64,000 nucleotides of DNA from Rubrivivax sp. A210 (GTDB taxonomy: Bacteria; Pseudomonadota; Gammaproteobacteria; Burkholderiales; Burkholderiaceae_C), in contig NZ_CAJGBN010000010.1 of assembly GCF_904426505.1 (NCBI RefSeq), positions 17,404-81,403 of the forward strand, in the 5' to 3' direction. Positions 33,926 to 42,498 of the stretch are shown piece by piece. A model generated the notes under the pieces. The model ran no database searches, was not told the origin of the DNA, and was given only the letters and a program-made list of their open reading frames with translations. Numbering within the stretch: the first letter of the stretch is position 1; the number at the start of each line of letters is the position of its first letter. The position numbers and the translations under genes were made by a program.

Positions 33926-35050
33926 ATGGCGCGCATGAACCTGCTCGACGATCCCCGCCACGACCGCGAAGTCGGCCAGCGCCATGGCACGCGCGACACC
34001 ACCCGCATCGACGACACGCGCATCGACGCGGTGCGCCCCCTCATCACGCCGGCGCTGCTGATGGAGAAGCTGCCGGGGTCGGATGCCACGCTGGCCCTGG
34101 TGGAGCGCAGCCGCGAGGCCATGGCGCGCGTGCTGCGCGGCGAGGACGACCGCCTCGTCGTGGTCGTCGGCCCCTGCTCCATCCACGACCACGGCCAGGC
34201 GCTGGACTACGCGGCGCGGTTGGCCGCCGCCGCGCCGGCGCTGCAGGACGCCCTGTTGCCGGTAATGCGCGTCTACTTCGAGAAGCCGCGCACCACGGTG
34301 GGCTGGAAGGGCTATATCAACGACCCCCACCTCGACGGCAGCTTTGCCATCAACGAGGGCCTGGAGCGTGCGCGCCGCCTGTTGCTGGAGATCGTCGAGA
34401 TGGGCCTGCCGGTGGGCACCGAGTTCCTCGACCTGCTGAGCCCGCAGTTCATCAGCGATCTGGTGGCCTGGGGCGCCATCGGCGCACGCACCACCGAGAG
34501 CCAGAGCCACCGCCAGCTGGCCTCGGGCCTGAGCTGCCCGGTGGGTTTCAAGAACGGCACCGATGGCAGCGTCAAGGTGGCCAGCGACGCCATCGTCGCT
34601 GCCGCCGCGCCGCATGCCTTCATGGGCATGACCAAGATGGGCCAGGCCGCCATCTTCGAGACCCGCGGCAATGCCGATTGCCACATCATCCTGCGCGGCG
34701 GGCGCCAGCCCAACTACGGCGACGCCGATGTGGCCGCGGCCTGCGCGGTGCTGCGGGCATCCGGCCTGCGCGAGCAGCTGATGATCGACCTCTCGCACGC
34801 CAACAGTGCCAAGCAGCACCGGCGCCAGATCGAGGTGGCGGCCGACATCGCCGGCCGCATCGCCGGCGGCGAGCGCCGCATCATGGGCGTGATGATCGAG
34901 AGCCACCTCGAGGAAGGCCGGCAGGACCTGGTGGCCGGCCAGCCGCTGGTGCGCGGCGTCTCGATCACCGATGCCTGCATCAGCTGGGCCCAGACCGAGC
35001 CGGTGCTGGCCGCGCTGGCCGCGGCCGTGCGGCAGCGGCGCGCCCTTTGA
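33926..35050 (+). CDS. 3-deoxy-7-phosphoheptulonate (DAHP) synthase, class I
   Basis: 374-residue AroF/AroG-type enzyme that joins phosphoenolpyruvate and erythrose-4-phosphate, the first step of the shikimate pathway. Motifs: VVVGPCSIHD, 'RVYFEKPRTTVGWKG', 'GARTTESQSHRQLASGLS', 'VGFKNGTDG', and 'DLSHANS'. Feedback-control residues cannot be judged by eye, so aroF, aroG or aroH is not chosen. A second ATG lies three codons in at 33935 and could be the true start. Single-gene unit, convergent with the next two small membrane genes. Confidence 0.94.
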   Translation: MARMNLLDDPRHDREVGQRHGTRDTTRIDDTRIDAVRPLITPALLMEKLPGSDATLALVERSREAMARVLRGEDDRLVVVVGPCSIHDHGQALDYAARLAAAAPALQDALLPVMRVYFEKPRTTVGWKGYINDPHLDGSFAINEGLERARRLLLEIVEMGLPVGTEFLDLLSPQFISDLVAWGAIGARTTESQSHRQLASGLSCPVGFKNGTDGSVKVASDAIVAAAAPHAFMGMTKMGQAAIFETRGNADCHIILRGGRQPNYGDADVAAACAVLRASGLREQLMIDLSHANSAKQHRRQIEVAADIAGRIAGGERRIMGVMIESHLEEGRQDLVAGQPLVRGVSITDACISWAQTEPVLAALAAAVRQRRAL

Positions 35051-35056
35051 GGGCTG

Positions 35057-35269
35057 TCAGGTTCCCTTGAGGAAGAGCTTGATGACGCCCTTGATGGCAA
35101 AGCCCAGCAGGCCGAAGCCGAGCGCGAGAAAGAGCACGAAGGTGCCGAAGCGCCCGGCCTTGGACTCGCGTGCTAGCTGCACGATGATGAACACCATGTA
35201 GAGCATGAAGGCACCGACCCCGAAGGTCAGGCCGAACTGCGCGATGTCTTCTTCGCCGTAGCCGAACAT
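35057..35269 (-). CDS. Small membrane protein (DUF2788)
   Basis: 70 residues with two hydrophobic helices (about 12-33 and 42-62) and the family segment 'FGVGAFMLYMVFIIV' plus 'ARESKAGRFGTFVLF', matching DUF2788. Function unknown. Its ATG overlaps the preceding stop by one base (TGATG), so it is coupled to the DUF2189 gene. Confidence 0.82.
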   Translation of the reverse strand: MFGYGEEDIAQFGLTFGVGAFMLYMVFIIVQLARESKAGRFGTFVLFLALGFGLLGFAIKGVIKLFLKGT

Positions 35270-36063
35270 CAGGGTCGCTCCGGAAGTTCACTGGCATCCA
35301 CCAGGTCGCGGTAGGCGTGCCAGCTGGCATGGGCCAGCCAGGGCACGGCGACGACCAGGCCCAGCAGGGCGGGGATCATCGCGATCAGCGTGATGACGAT
35401 CAGGCACAGCGCCCAGCAGGCCATGGTCACGGGGTTGGTGAGCACGGCGCGCCAGCTCGTCAGCACGGCGGCACGGATGCCGACCTCGCGGTCCAGGAAC
35501 AGCGGCAGCGCCACCACGCTGGAGGCGAACACCGGCGCCGCCAGCACCGCGCCCAGGGCCAGCCAGGCCTCGAAGAGCCAGGATTGCTCATCCAGCATGA
35601 CGACGCGGATGAAGTCGATGGGCTTGTTGACCGGCGCCGCAGCGAACTCGGTGATCAGCGAGGCCGAGGTCATGACCCAGCCCGTGCCCGAGAAGGCGAG
35701 CAGGATGCCGAAGATGATCAATCGGCCGTCGCGGGGGCGCCAGATCGCCAGCGACTCGGCCACCGGGATGCGGCGCCGGCCGCGCTCGATGCCGCGGCTG
35801 ACCAGGTACAGGCCGGTGGCGATGATGGGCGCCACCAGCAGAAAGCCGCTGAAGGCGCCGGCCAGCAGCCAGAAATGGTCGCGCGCCACCCAGAACAGCA
35901 GGCCGCCGAAAAGCGCGGCGGCGGCGCCGTGCAGCAGGCCGGGGCCGGGGCTGCGCATCAGGTCGCGCCAGCCGCGGCGCAGCCAGGCCAGGGGGCTGCG
36001 CGGCGGCAGGTCGCGCACGCGCAGGCGCTGCATCTGGTCTTGGGTGGCGGGCGGGATCTTCAT
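35269..36063 (-). CDS. Integral membrane protein (DUF2189)
   Basis: 264-residue inner-membrane protein with about six hydrophobic helices. The N-terminal 'WLRRGWRDL' and 'FGGLLFWVA...LAGAFSGFLLVAPI' fit the DUF2189 family. The role of this family is unknown to me. It is the first gene of a two-gene unit with DUF2788. Confidence 0.8.
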   Translation of the reverse strand: MKIPPATQDQMQRLRVRDLPPRSPLAWLRRGWRDLMRSPGPGLLHGAAAALFGGLLFWVARDHFWLLAGAFSGFLLVAPIIATGLYLVSRGIERGRRRIPVAESLAIWRPRDGRLIIFGILLAFSGTGWVMTSASLITEFAAAPVNKPIDFIRVVMLDEQSWLFEAWLALGAVLAAPVFASSVVALPLFLDREVGIRAAVLTSWRAVLTNPVTMACWALCLIVITLIAMIPALLGLVVAVPWLAHASWHAYRDLVDASELPERP

Positions 36064-36114
36064 CGTTGCGGCGGCTCAGGTGCGCAGTCTAAGGGGCCGC
36101 GGTCGCCAAGAAAC

Positions 36115-36138
36115 CGCGGGGCGACCCTGCGCCCCGCG
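36115..36138 (-). terminator. Possible terminator after ackA
   Basis: CGCGGGGCG and CGCCCCGCG form a perfect 9-base stem with a 6-base loop in the gap downstream of ackA. On the minus strand it is followed by GGTTTC, only a weak T-run. Confidence 0.4.
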
Positions 36139-36182
36139 CCTGCCGCTCGCGGCTGAGTGATCGGCCCTCGATGGATCCTTGA

Positions 36183-37394
36183 TCAGCCCTCGATCAGCGC
36201 CATCGCATCGCGGGCCGCCACCCGCCCTTCGTCGGTGGGCACCACCCACAGTTCCACCGTGCTGCTGGCGGCGTGGATGGCGGCCACGGCGCTGCCGGTG
36301 GCCGCCTTGTTGGCGGCCGGGTCCAGGCGCACGCCCAGGAAGGCCAGGGCCTGGCAGACCTCGGCGCGCAACTGTGCGTCGTGCTCGCCGATGCCGCCCG
36401 TGAAGGCGATCAGGTCCACCCCGCCCAGGCAGGCCGCCAGCGCACCGCACTCGCGCACCACGCGGTAGGTGAAGAGGGCGATGGCGCGCGCCGCGGCCGC
36501 ATCGGGGCTGGCGCGCAGGCTGCGCATGTCGGCCGACAGGCCCGAGACGCCGAGCAGGCCCGACTGCTTGTAGAGCAGTTTCTCGATGGCTGCGCCGTCC
36601 TGGCCCTGGCGCAGCAGGTGCAGCAGCACGCCGGCGTCGATGGCGCCGCTGCGCGTGCCCATCATCAGGCCATCGAGCGCCGAAAAGCCCATGGTGGTGG
36701 CGATGCTGCGTCCGCCGCGCACGGCGCACAGGCTGGCGCCATTGCCCAGGTGGGCCAGCAGCAGGCGGCCCTCGCCCCGCGCGCTGCACTGGCCCAGCAC
36801 GCCATTGACGTACTGGTAGGACAGGCCGTGGAAGCCGTAGCGGCGCACGCCTTGCTGGAAAAACTCTTCCGGCAGGGCGAAGCGCTGTTCGACCTCGGGC
36901 GTGTGGGCGTGGAAGGCGGTGTCGAAGCAGGCCACCTGGGGCACGCCAGGGCAGGCGCGGCGGAAGGCGCGCACGCCGGCCAGGTTGTGCGGCTGGTGCA
37001 GCGGCGCCAGCGCGTCCAGGCTTTCGAGATAGGCCTGAATCTCGTCGTCGATCAGCACCGAAGCCGCGAAGCGGCTGCCGCCATGCACGACGCGGTGGGC
37101 CACGGCCACCAGCCGCGTGCCGCCATCGGCCTCGACGGCGGCGATGACGGCGCGCAGCGCCGCCTCGAACGACGATTCGCCCTCCTGTGGCACCAGGGCC
37201 TGCGTGGTCTTGTCGCGGCCGGGCGGCTTGACCGTGATCTTGGCGAGGCCACCGGGCTCGAGCCCCTCGGCCAGGCCGGCCAGCCCGGCCTCGGCGACGC
37301 GGCCCTGGCGCACCGGGTAGACGGCGAACTTCAGCGACGAGGAGCCGGCGTTGACGCTCAGCACCGCCTGGGGTCTGTCCTGCAGCATGCTCAT
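36183..37394 (-). CDS. ackA: Acetate kinase
   Basis: 403-residue ASKHA kinase interconverting acetyl phosphate and acetate with ADP/ATP. The N-terminal NAGSSSLKF, 'HRVVHGG', 'YGFHGLSYQYV', 'AHLGNGAS' and C-terminal TGGIGEH are all present. The frame stays open upstream through the previous gene, but the real start is ATG 37394, which overlaps that gene's stop (ATGA). Last gene of the operon, working with the phosphotransacetylase fusion to convert an acyl-CoA into acid plus ATP. Confidence 0.95.
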   Translation of the reverse strand: MSMLQDRPQAVLSVNAGSSSLKFAVYPVRQGRVAEAGLAGLAEGLEPGGLAKITVKPPGRDKTTQALVPQEGESSFEAALRAVIAAVEADGGTRLVAVAHRVVHGGSRFAASVLIDDEIQAYLESLDALAPLHQPHNLAGVRAFRRACPGVPQVACFDTAFHAHTPEVEQRFALPEEFFQQGVRRYGFHGLSYQYVNGVLGQCSARGEGRLLLAHLGNGASLCAVRGGRSIATTMGFSALDGLMMGTRSGAIDAGVLLHLLRQGQDGAAIEKLLYKQSGLLGVSGLSADMRSLRASPDAAAARAIALFTYRVVRECGALAACLGGVDLIAFTGGIGEHDAQLRAEVCQALAFLGVRLDPAANKAATGSAVAAIHAASSTVELWVVPTDEGRVAARDAMALIEG

Positions 37395-38800
37395 AGGGGT
37401 TTGGTGCGGTAGCTGTGGGCCAGCAGCACGGCCAGCGCGGCCGAGGCCAGGCGGGCGGTGGCGCCGTCGGCTCGGCTGGTCAGGGCGATGGGCACGCGGG
37501 CGCCGAGCACGACGCCGCTGACCATGGCGCCGCCCAGGTATTCCATCTGCTTGGCCAGGATGTTGCCGGAGATGAGGTCGGGCACGACCAGGATGTCGGG
37601 GTGGCCGGCCACCGGCGAGACGATGCCCTTGATGGCCGCCGCCTCGGCCGAGATGGCGTTGTCGAAGGCCAGCGGCCCGTCGATGATGCCGCCGGTGATC
37701 TGGCCGCGGTCGGCCATCTTGCACAGCGCCGCGGCGTCCAGCGTGGCCGACATCTTGGAGTTGACGCTTTCCACCGCCGCCAGCACCGCCACCTTGGGCT
37801 TCTTGCAGCCCAGCACGATGGCCAGGTCGATGGCGTTCTGCACGATGTGCATCTTCTCGTCCAGCGTGGGGCTGATGTTCAGCGCCGCGTCGGTGACGAG
37901 CAGGGGCTTGTGGTACATCGGCACGTCGAAGCGGAAGACGTGCGACAGGCGCCGTTTGGTGCGCAGTTCGGGCCGCGAGAGCACGGCCTTCATCAGCTCG
38001 TCGGTGTGCAGGCTGCCCTTCATCAGCGCCTGCACCTCGCCGGTGGCGGCCAGCGCGGCGGCGCGTTCGGCGGCGGCATGGCTGTGCGGCACGTCTTCGA
38101 TGCGGGCCGAACCCAGGTCGAGCCCGGCCTCTTCGGCCACCGCCAGCAGGCGGTCGCGTGGAGCCACGAAGACCGGGGTGAAGAGGCCTTCGCGGGCGGC
38201 ATCGAGGGCACCGCGCAGCGATTCGGTGTCGCAGGGGTGGACGATGGCGCAGCTCAGGCGCTCGAGCCGGGCCGCCTGCTGCAGCAGCTGCTGCACGCCG
38301 GCGGCGGCGTCGAAGACATGCCAGCGCAGGCCGCTGGCACGCGCCACGCGCTGCTTGTGCGCCGGCGCGCGCACGATGGCCTCGCCCATCATCAGGTCGG
38401 GGCCGTCGACGCGCTTGACGCGGCATTCCAGCGTGACGTGCGAAGTGGCCGCATCGCGCGCCGTCACGCGCACCGAGATCTCGAGCTCGTCGCCGACGCA
38501 GGCCGGGCCGATGAAGCGCATGCGCTGCTCGATGTAAACCGTGCCGGGGCCGGGGAAGACCGTGCCCAGCAGCGTGGAGACGAGGGCGCCGCTCCACATG
38601 CCGTGGGCGGTGCGCCCGCGCAGGCCTTCGCCGCGCGCATAGACCTCGTCCAGGTGCGTCGGGTTGAGGTCGCCCGAGACGGCGGCGAAGCCCTTGATGT
38701 CGGCCTCGGTGACGGTGCGCCTGAGCGTCGCGCCCTGGCCTATCGTCAGTTCGTCGAAGGTGTGGTTGTCAAGCCATTCCTGTTGCAGGTCTGCGTTCAT
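37391..38800 (-). CDS. MaoC enoyl-CoA hydratase / phosphate acyltransferase fusion
   Basis: 469 residues in two domains. Residues about 10-145 form a MaoC-like hot-dog (R)-hydratase with the catalytic pattern 'SGDLNPTHLD'. Residues about 160-469 form a phosphate acetyl/butyryltransferase domain ('TDAALNISPTLDEK', 'DGPLAFDNAIS', 'ADLISGNIL'-like segment). The fusion would convert enoyl-CoA or acetyl/butyryl-CoA intermediates to acyl phosphate for the kinase downstream. The ATG at 38800 is chosen by the domain start and a GAGA ribosome site. Coupled to ackA. Confidence 0.9.
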   Translation of the reverse strand: MNADLQQEWLDNHTFDELTIGQGATLRRTVTEADIKGFAAVSGDLNPTHLDEVYARGEGLRGRTAHGMWSGALVSTLLGTVFPGPGTVYIEQRMRFIGPACVGDELEISVRVTARDAATSHVTLECRVKRVDGPDLMMGEAIVRAPAHKQRVARASGLRWHVFDAAAGVQQLLQQAARLERLSCAIVHPCDTESLRGALDAAREGLFTPVFVAPRDRLLAVAEEAGLDLGSARIEDVPHSHAAAERAAALAATGEVQALMKGSLHTDELMKAVLSRPELRTKRRLSHVFRFDVPMYHKPLLVTDAALNISPTLDEKMHIVQNAIDLAIVLGCKKPKVAVLAAVESVNSKMSATLDAAALCKMADRGQITGGIIDGPLAFDNAISAEAAAIKGIVSPVAGHPDILVVPDLISGNILAKQMEYLGGAMVSGVVLGARVPIALTSRADGATARLASAALAVLLAHSYRTKPL

Positions 38801-38832
38801 CGGCGGGGTCTCTTTCGGGTCGGATTCAGGGA

Positions 38833-39090
38833 TCAAAGCCAGGGGAGGGCCGGCACCCAGCATTGCAGGTGGCGGCCATGGAAATGGGCGTGGTTGAGGC
38901 GCCAGGCCAGGCGCATGGCCTGGCCGCGGTCGCTGGCCAGCTGCACCACGGCATAGGCCTCGTCGCTGTCGCCGGGCAGGCCCACCATCTGCGGCGGGCC
39001 ATCGGCGCCGCGGCCCACGAGATGGGCGATTTCCTCGGCGCTGGCGTCGCGCATGAGGCCGAAGATGATCAGGCGCACCGGGCTGGACAT
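38833..39090 (-). CDS. Small conserved protein, possible RNA-recognition-like fold
   Basis: 85 residues, soluble. The 'IIFGLMRDASAEEIAHLV' start and 'AYAVVQLASDRGQAMRLA' middle resemble a beta-alpha-beta ferredoxin/RRM-like fold, with 'HAHFHGR' near the end. No function known to me. The ATG at 39090 has a GGGAG ribosome site. It lies between the DUF3141 gene (10 bases) and the MaoC-phosphotransacetylase gene, so it is part of this operon. Confidence 0.65.
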   Translation of the reverse strand: MSSPVRLIIFGLMRDASAEEIAHLVGRGADGPPQMVGLPGDSDEAYAVVQLASDRGQAMRLAWRLNHAHFHGRHLQCWVPALPWL

Positions 39091-39100
39091 GGCGGCTCCC

Positions 39101-41410
39101 TCAGGCGGCCTTGCGCGCGGCGGGGGCGCGGCGCCCCGGTTCACGCGCGGCCCGCGGGGCACGCGGAATGTGGGCCGCGGCCTCGGCGTGTTCGGCAATG
39201 GGTTGGGTCAGGCGGCAGGCCAGGTCCATCACGCGCTGCGGCGCCACGCCCAGCTCGCCGATCAGCAGCTCGATGATCTCGGAGCGCGGATTGTTCAGCG
39301 TCGGCTCGATCATCATCACTGCCGCGGCCACGGCCAGGGCGCGCTCGCGCGTATCGGCATCGGGCAGCATGGTGTGCAGGGCATTGAGCGCCTCCACCGG
39401 CGCCACCGCGGCGATGCGCGCTTCCTCGCGCATCATGCGCCGCCAGTCGATGGCGGCCTCGCCGCCCGCCGCGCCGGCAGCCTTCTGCAACTGGGCCAGC
39501 AACTGGGCCAGGCGGAAGCTGCGGCGCTCGAAGGAGCCTATGGACACCATGCCGGCCAGCACGATGCGGCACACGGCCTGGCCAAAACCGCCTTCGGCAA
39601 TGCGGGCCAGCACTTCCTGCCGCAGGTCTTCGATCTCGGCATGCGCCCGGGCCGCAGCCACGGCCTCGGCCGGCGGCTCGGGCGGCAGCCAGGCGCCCAC
39701 GCCCAGCGGCCCGAAGGCCAGGCGCGTCCACTGCACCAGGCCCTGGTCGCGCAGGTCGCGCCAGAGATCGAGGCTGTTTTCTATGCAGGCCGACATGCCC
39801 TGCTCCCAGCGCTTCATGAAGTGGTCGGCCGGCAGCGCGTGGCGGTGCTCGCGCACGCCCTCGGCCAACTTCGCCACCAGCGGCGCCGCCGGGTGCTCGT
39901 CGGAGAACATCTGGCGCTGCAGGCGCAGCGGGTGCATGCGGGCGGCGTTGTCGCCGGCGTTGCGCAGGTCCACCAGGCGCAGCCAGGGCCGTACCCAGGT
40001 CTTGTACCAGGCGCTGTTCAGCTCCGACAGCCGGGCCACGGTGGAGAACAGCTGTTCCTCGTCGCGTCCCTCGGGGTTGACGGCGCGCACATCGTCCATC
40101 GTGCGGTGCTCGAAATGCACCGTCCAGCTGCCGGGCTCCAGATCGTCCCAGCGCTGCACATGGGCGCCGTCCTTGGCCACCACCTTCATCTCGTAGAGGC
40201 CGGGCGGCAGGTTCTCGATCACGTCCAGCGAGGTCACGATCTGGTCGTGTTCCTTGCGCGCGATGTCGGCGCCGACGAAGATGCCCAGGTGGCCCACGCT
40301 CTCGTGCAGCACGTAGACGATGACGCGTCCGGCGGCGGCGATGGCGCGCTCGCTGCCCCAGGCGTCGATGATCCAGTCCAGTGCCTGCGGCGGCGGCGTG
40401 ATGTTGTCGCCCCAGGAGGCGAAGACGACGATGGGCGACGTGATGTGGCGCAGATCGACCTGGCGGTCGCCGGCCCGCATCTTGCCGCTGGCAAGCTTGT
40501 TGCCGACGAAGAGGTTCTCGACGATGGTCTCGAACTCGTCGCCGGTCATGCGGAAATAGCCGCCCCACCAGCGCTCGAAGGCGAGAAAGCGATCAGCCTC
40601 GGTGTCGATATCGGCCCACAGCTTGTAGTGGCGAGTCCACAGCGTGTTGGCCGGGTTGAGCTTTTCGAAGTTCTCCACCAGGTGGGCGCCGTCGAAGCGG
40701 CCACCGGCGAGATCGCTGCCCAGCGACGACAGCCAGGCCCCGCCCAGCGCGGCGCCGCTGTAGCGCATCGGGTTGAGCTTGGAGCCGCCGGCCCAGTAGG
40801 ACAGCGGCGCGCCCACGACCATCAGCGTGCCGAAGAGCTCGGGCCGCAGCGAGGCCAGCATCGAAATGGCCCAGCCGGCCTGGCAGTTGCCGATCACGAT
40901 GGGTCGCGTCGGGCATTGCGGATGGCGGGCGATCACTGCTTCGAGAAAGCGCGCCTCGGCATCCATCACATCGAACAGCGTCTGGCCTTCTTCGGGCTGG
41001 GGCCGGAAGGTGACGAAATACACCGGGTGGCCGGCGCGCAGCGCGACGCCGACCTCGGAGTCGTTCTTGAAGCCGCCGATGCCGGGGCCGTGGCCGGCGC
41101 GCGGATCGACCACCACCAAAGGCCGCGCCGTGGGTGCCACCGCCACGTCGGCCAGCGGCTGTATGCGCAGCAGGGCGTAGTTGCAGGGCCGCGGCAGATC
41201 GCGGCCGTCGAGCACCAGCTCGTGGCCGAACTTCAAGAGCGGCGGCTCGCCGGCCTCGAGATGCTCGTTGTAGCGGTTGCCGCGCTGCCGCATCGTGTCG
41301 GCGAACAGCAGATGGCGTTCCGCGGCGTCGACCAGGTAGTCGAGGCCGGGGAAGCTGGCAGGGGCCGCCTTGTCGGGCTGGCGGGGCGCTGTCGAGCTCG
41401 TGTACTTCAT
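39101..41410 (-). CDS. DUF3141 alpha/beta-hydrolase-like protein
   Basis: 769 residues, cytosolic by lack of signal. The N-terminal 400 residues follow an alpha/beta-hydrolase plan related to PHA synthase: 'VVDPRAGHGPGIGGF', a nucleophile-elbow-like 'IGNCQAGWA' with a Cys near residue 174, 'ASWGDNITPPPQALDW' carrying an Asp, and 'LHESVGHLGIF' carrying a His. This is the DUF3141 family, which often travels with phosphotransacetylase and acetate kinase. It might handle polyhydroxyalkanoate or acyl-CoA thioesters (inference). First gene of the operon; the C-terminal 350 residues are helical and of unknown role. Confidence 0.82.
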   Translation of the reverse strand: MKYTSSTAPRQPDKAAPASFPGLDYLVDAAERHLLFADTMRQRGNRYNEHLEAGEPPLLKFGHELVLDGRDLPRPCNYALLRIQPLADVAVAPTARPLVVVDPRAGHGPGIGGFKNDSEVGVALRAGHPVYFVTFRPQPEEGQTLFDVMDAEARFLEAVIARHPQCPTRPIVIGNCQAGWAISMLASLRPELFGTLMVVGAPLSYWAGGSKLNPMRYSGAALGGAWLSSLGSDLAGGRFDGAHLVENFEKLNPANTLWTRHYKLWADIDTEADRFLAFERWWGGYFRMTGDEFETIVENLFVGNKLASGKMRAGDRQVDLRHITSPIVVFASWGDNITPPPQALDWIIDAWGSERAIAAAGRVIVYVLHESVGHLGIFVGADIARKEHDQIVTSLDVIENLPPGLYEMKVVAKDGAHVQRWDDLEPGSWTVHFEHRTMDDVRAVNPEGRDEEQLFSTVARLSELNSAWYKTWVRPWLRLVDLRNAGDNAARMHPLRLQRQMFSDEHPAAPLVAKLAEGVREHRHALPADHFMKRWEQGMSACIENSLDLWRDLRDQGLVQWTRLAFGPLGVGAWLPPEPPAEAVAAARAHAEIEDLRQEVLARIAEGGFGQAVCRIVLAGMVSIGSFERRSFRLAQLLAQLQKAAGAAGGEAAIDWRRMMREEARIAAVAPVEALNALHTMLPDADTRERALAVAAAVMMIEPTLNNPRSEIIELLIGELGVAPQRVMDLACRLTQPIAEHAEAAAHIPRAPRAAREPGRRAPAARKAA

Positions 41411-41570
41411 GGCGGCCTCGGTGTTAACCCTGATCGATCATAAAAGGTATCGGCCGCTCCTTTGCTGACTTGATCGGTTTCTATTGCGGCGCAGCAAACA
41501 CCCCGCTTTTCCGCGCTTAGGTCGGCAGGCAGGGCGCGATATTCGGGCGGTCGGCCTGCGGCCAGCAGCA

Positions 41571-41590
41571 AAGTAACGCGAAGTAACGCC
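41571..41590 (+). repeat. Tandem AAGTAACGC repeat at the HDOD gene start
   Basis: AAGTAACGC occurs twice at a 10-base period directly upstream of the ATG of the HDOD gene, where a ribosome site would be expected. It may be a small duplication or a protein-binding site. Confidence 0.4.
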
Positions 41591-42457
41591 ATGACCATCG
41601 AAAGCCTGTTTGCCACCCCCGTGGCCCTGCCCGCCGTGCCCCGGGTGGTGCAGCAGCTCATCCACAGCTTCAGCCGCGAGGACGTGGCGGTCGACGAGAT
41701 CGCCTCGGCGCTGGAGACCGACCCGGTGCTCACCGCCAAGACGCTGCGCCTGGCCAATTCAGCCTACTTCCACGTCTCGCGCCGCGTCTCGACGGTGGAC
41801 GATGCGCTGCGCATGCTGGGCTTTGCGATGGTGCGCAACCTCGTCGTCGGCTGTGGCGTGGTCGGCGCCTTCAAGTCGGTGCCCGGCCTCGATCTACCGC
41901 AGTTCTGGCGCTACAGCCTGTACACCGCTGGCGGTGCGCGCTGGCTGGCGCAGGCCGCCGATCTCAACGCCGACCTCGCCTTCACCGTGGGCCTGACCCA
42001 TGCCGTGGGCCAACTGGTGCTGCATGCGGCCGCGCCCCAGGAGGCGCGGCGCCTGAACGAGGAATGCCACCCCCTGGCCCCGGGCCGCGCCGCGCTGGAG
42101 CGCGAGCGCCTGGGCTACAGCCATGCCGAGGTGAGCGCCGAACTGGCGCTGCGCTGGAACTTCCCGGCCGAGGTGGCCGACCCCATGCGCCGCGTGCCCG
42201 ACCCGCTGCAGCCGCCGCCGGTGTCGCCCACGGCGGCCCTCATCCACATCGCGGCCTGGCGCGCCCGCCTGGCCACCTTCCACGCCGGCGCCGAGGAGGC
42301 GTTGACAACCTGCCCCAGCGCAATGGGCGAGGCCATAGGCCTGCGTCTGGTCTGGCTGCCCGAGCTGGACACCCTGGGCGGCGGCCCGCTGGCCGCGAAC
42401 CCAGCCATGCCGCCGCTGTCGGAGCTGGCAAGCGGGCTGGACGTGATGCTGCACTGA
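41591..42457 (+). CDS. HDOD domain protein
   Basis: 288 residues. An HDOD domain spans about 10-205: 'PAVPRVVQQLIHSF', 'ALETDPVLTAKTLRLANSAYF', 'ALRMLGFAMVRNLVV', and 'FTVGLTHAVGQLVL'. HDOD proteins relate to HD phosphohydrolases but usually lack the metal residues and act in signalling, often with chemotaxis or c-di-GMP. The expected HD pair is not seen, so it is probably non-catalytic. Single gene; no obvious partner nearby. Confidence 0.85.
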   Translation: MTIESLFATPVALPAVPRVVQQLIHSFSREDVAVDEIASALETDPVLTAKTLRLANSAYFHVSRRVSTVDDALRMLGFAMVRNLVVGCGVVGAFKSVPGLDLPQFWRYSLYTAGGARWLAQAADLNADLAFTVGLTHAVGQLVLHAAAPQEARRLNEECHPLAPGRAALERERLGYSHAEVSAELALRWNFPAEVADPMRRVPDPLQPPPVSPTAALIHIAAWRARLATFHAGAEEALTTCPSAMGEAIGLRLVWLPELDTLGGGPLAANPAMPPLSELASGLDVMLH

Positions 42458-42498
42458 CGCGGCGGACGCCGCCGGTTCAACCGAGCACCAACCGCCGA

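Noticed and set aside
36183..38597. An 804-codon minus-strand frame that could suggest a large acetate kinase fusion
   Set aside because: Only the last 403 codons match acetate kinase. The upstream part overlaps the MaoC-phosphotransacetylase gene in another frame and is low-complexity Arg/Ala; the true start overlaps the upstream stop as ATGA.
39053..41443. Long plus-strand frame of 796 codons opposite the DUF3141 gene
   Set aside because: The minus-strand protein has family motifs and operon neighbours; the opposite frame is rich in His, Gln, Ala, Gly and Arg without domain features, typical of a shadow frame.
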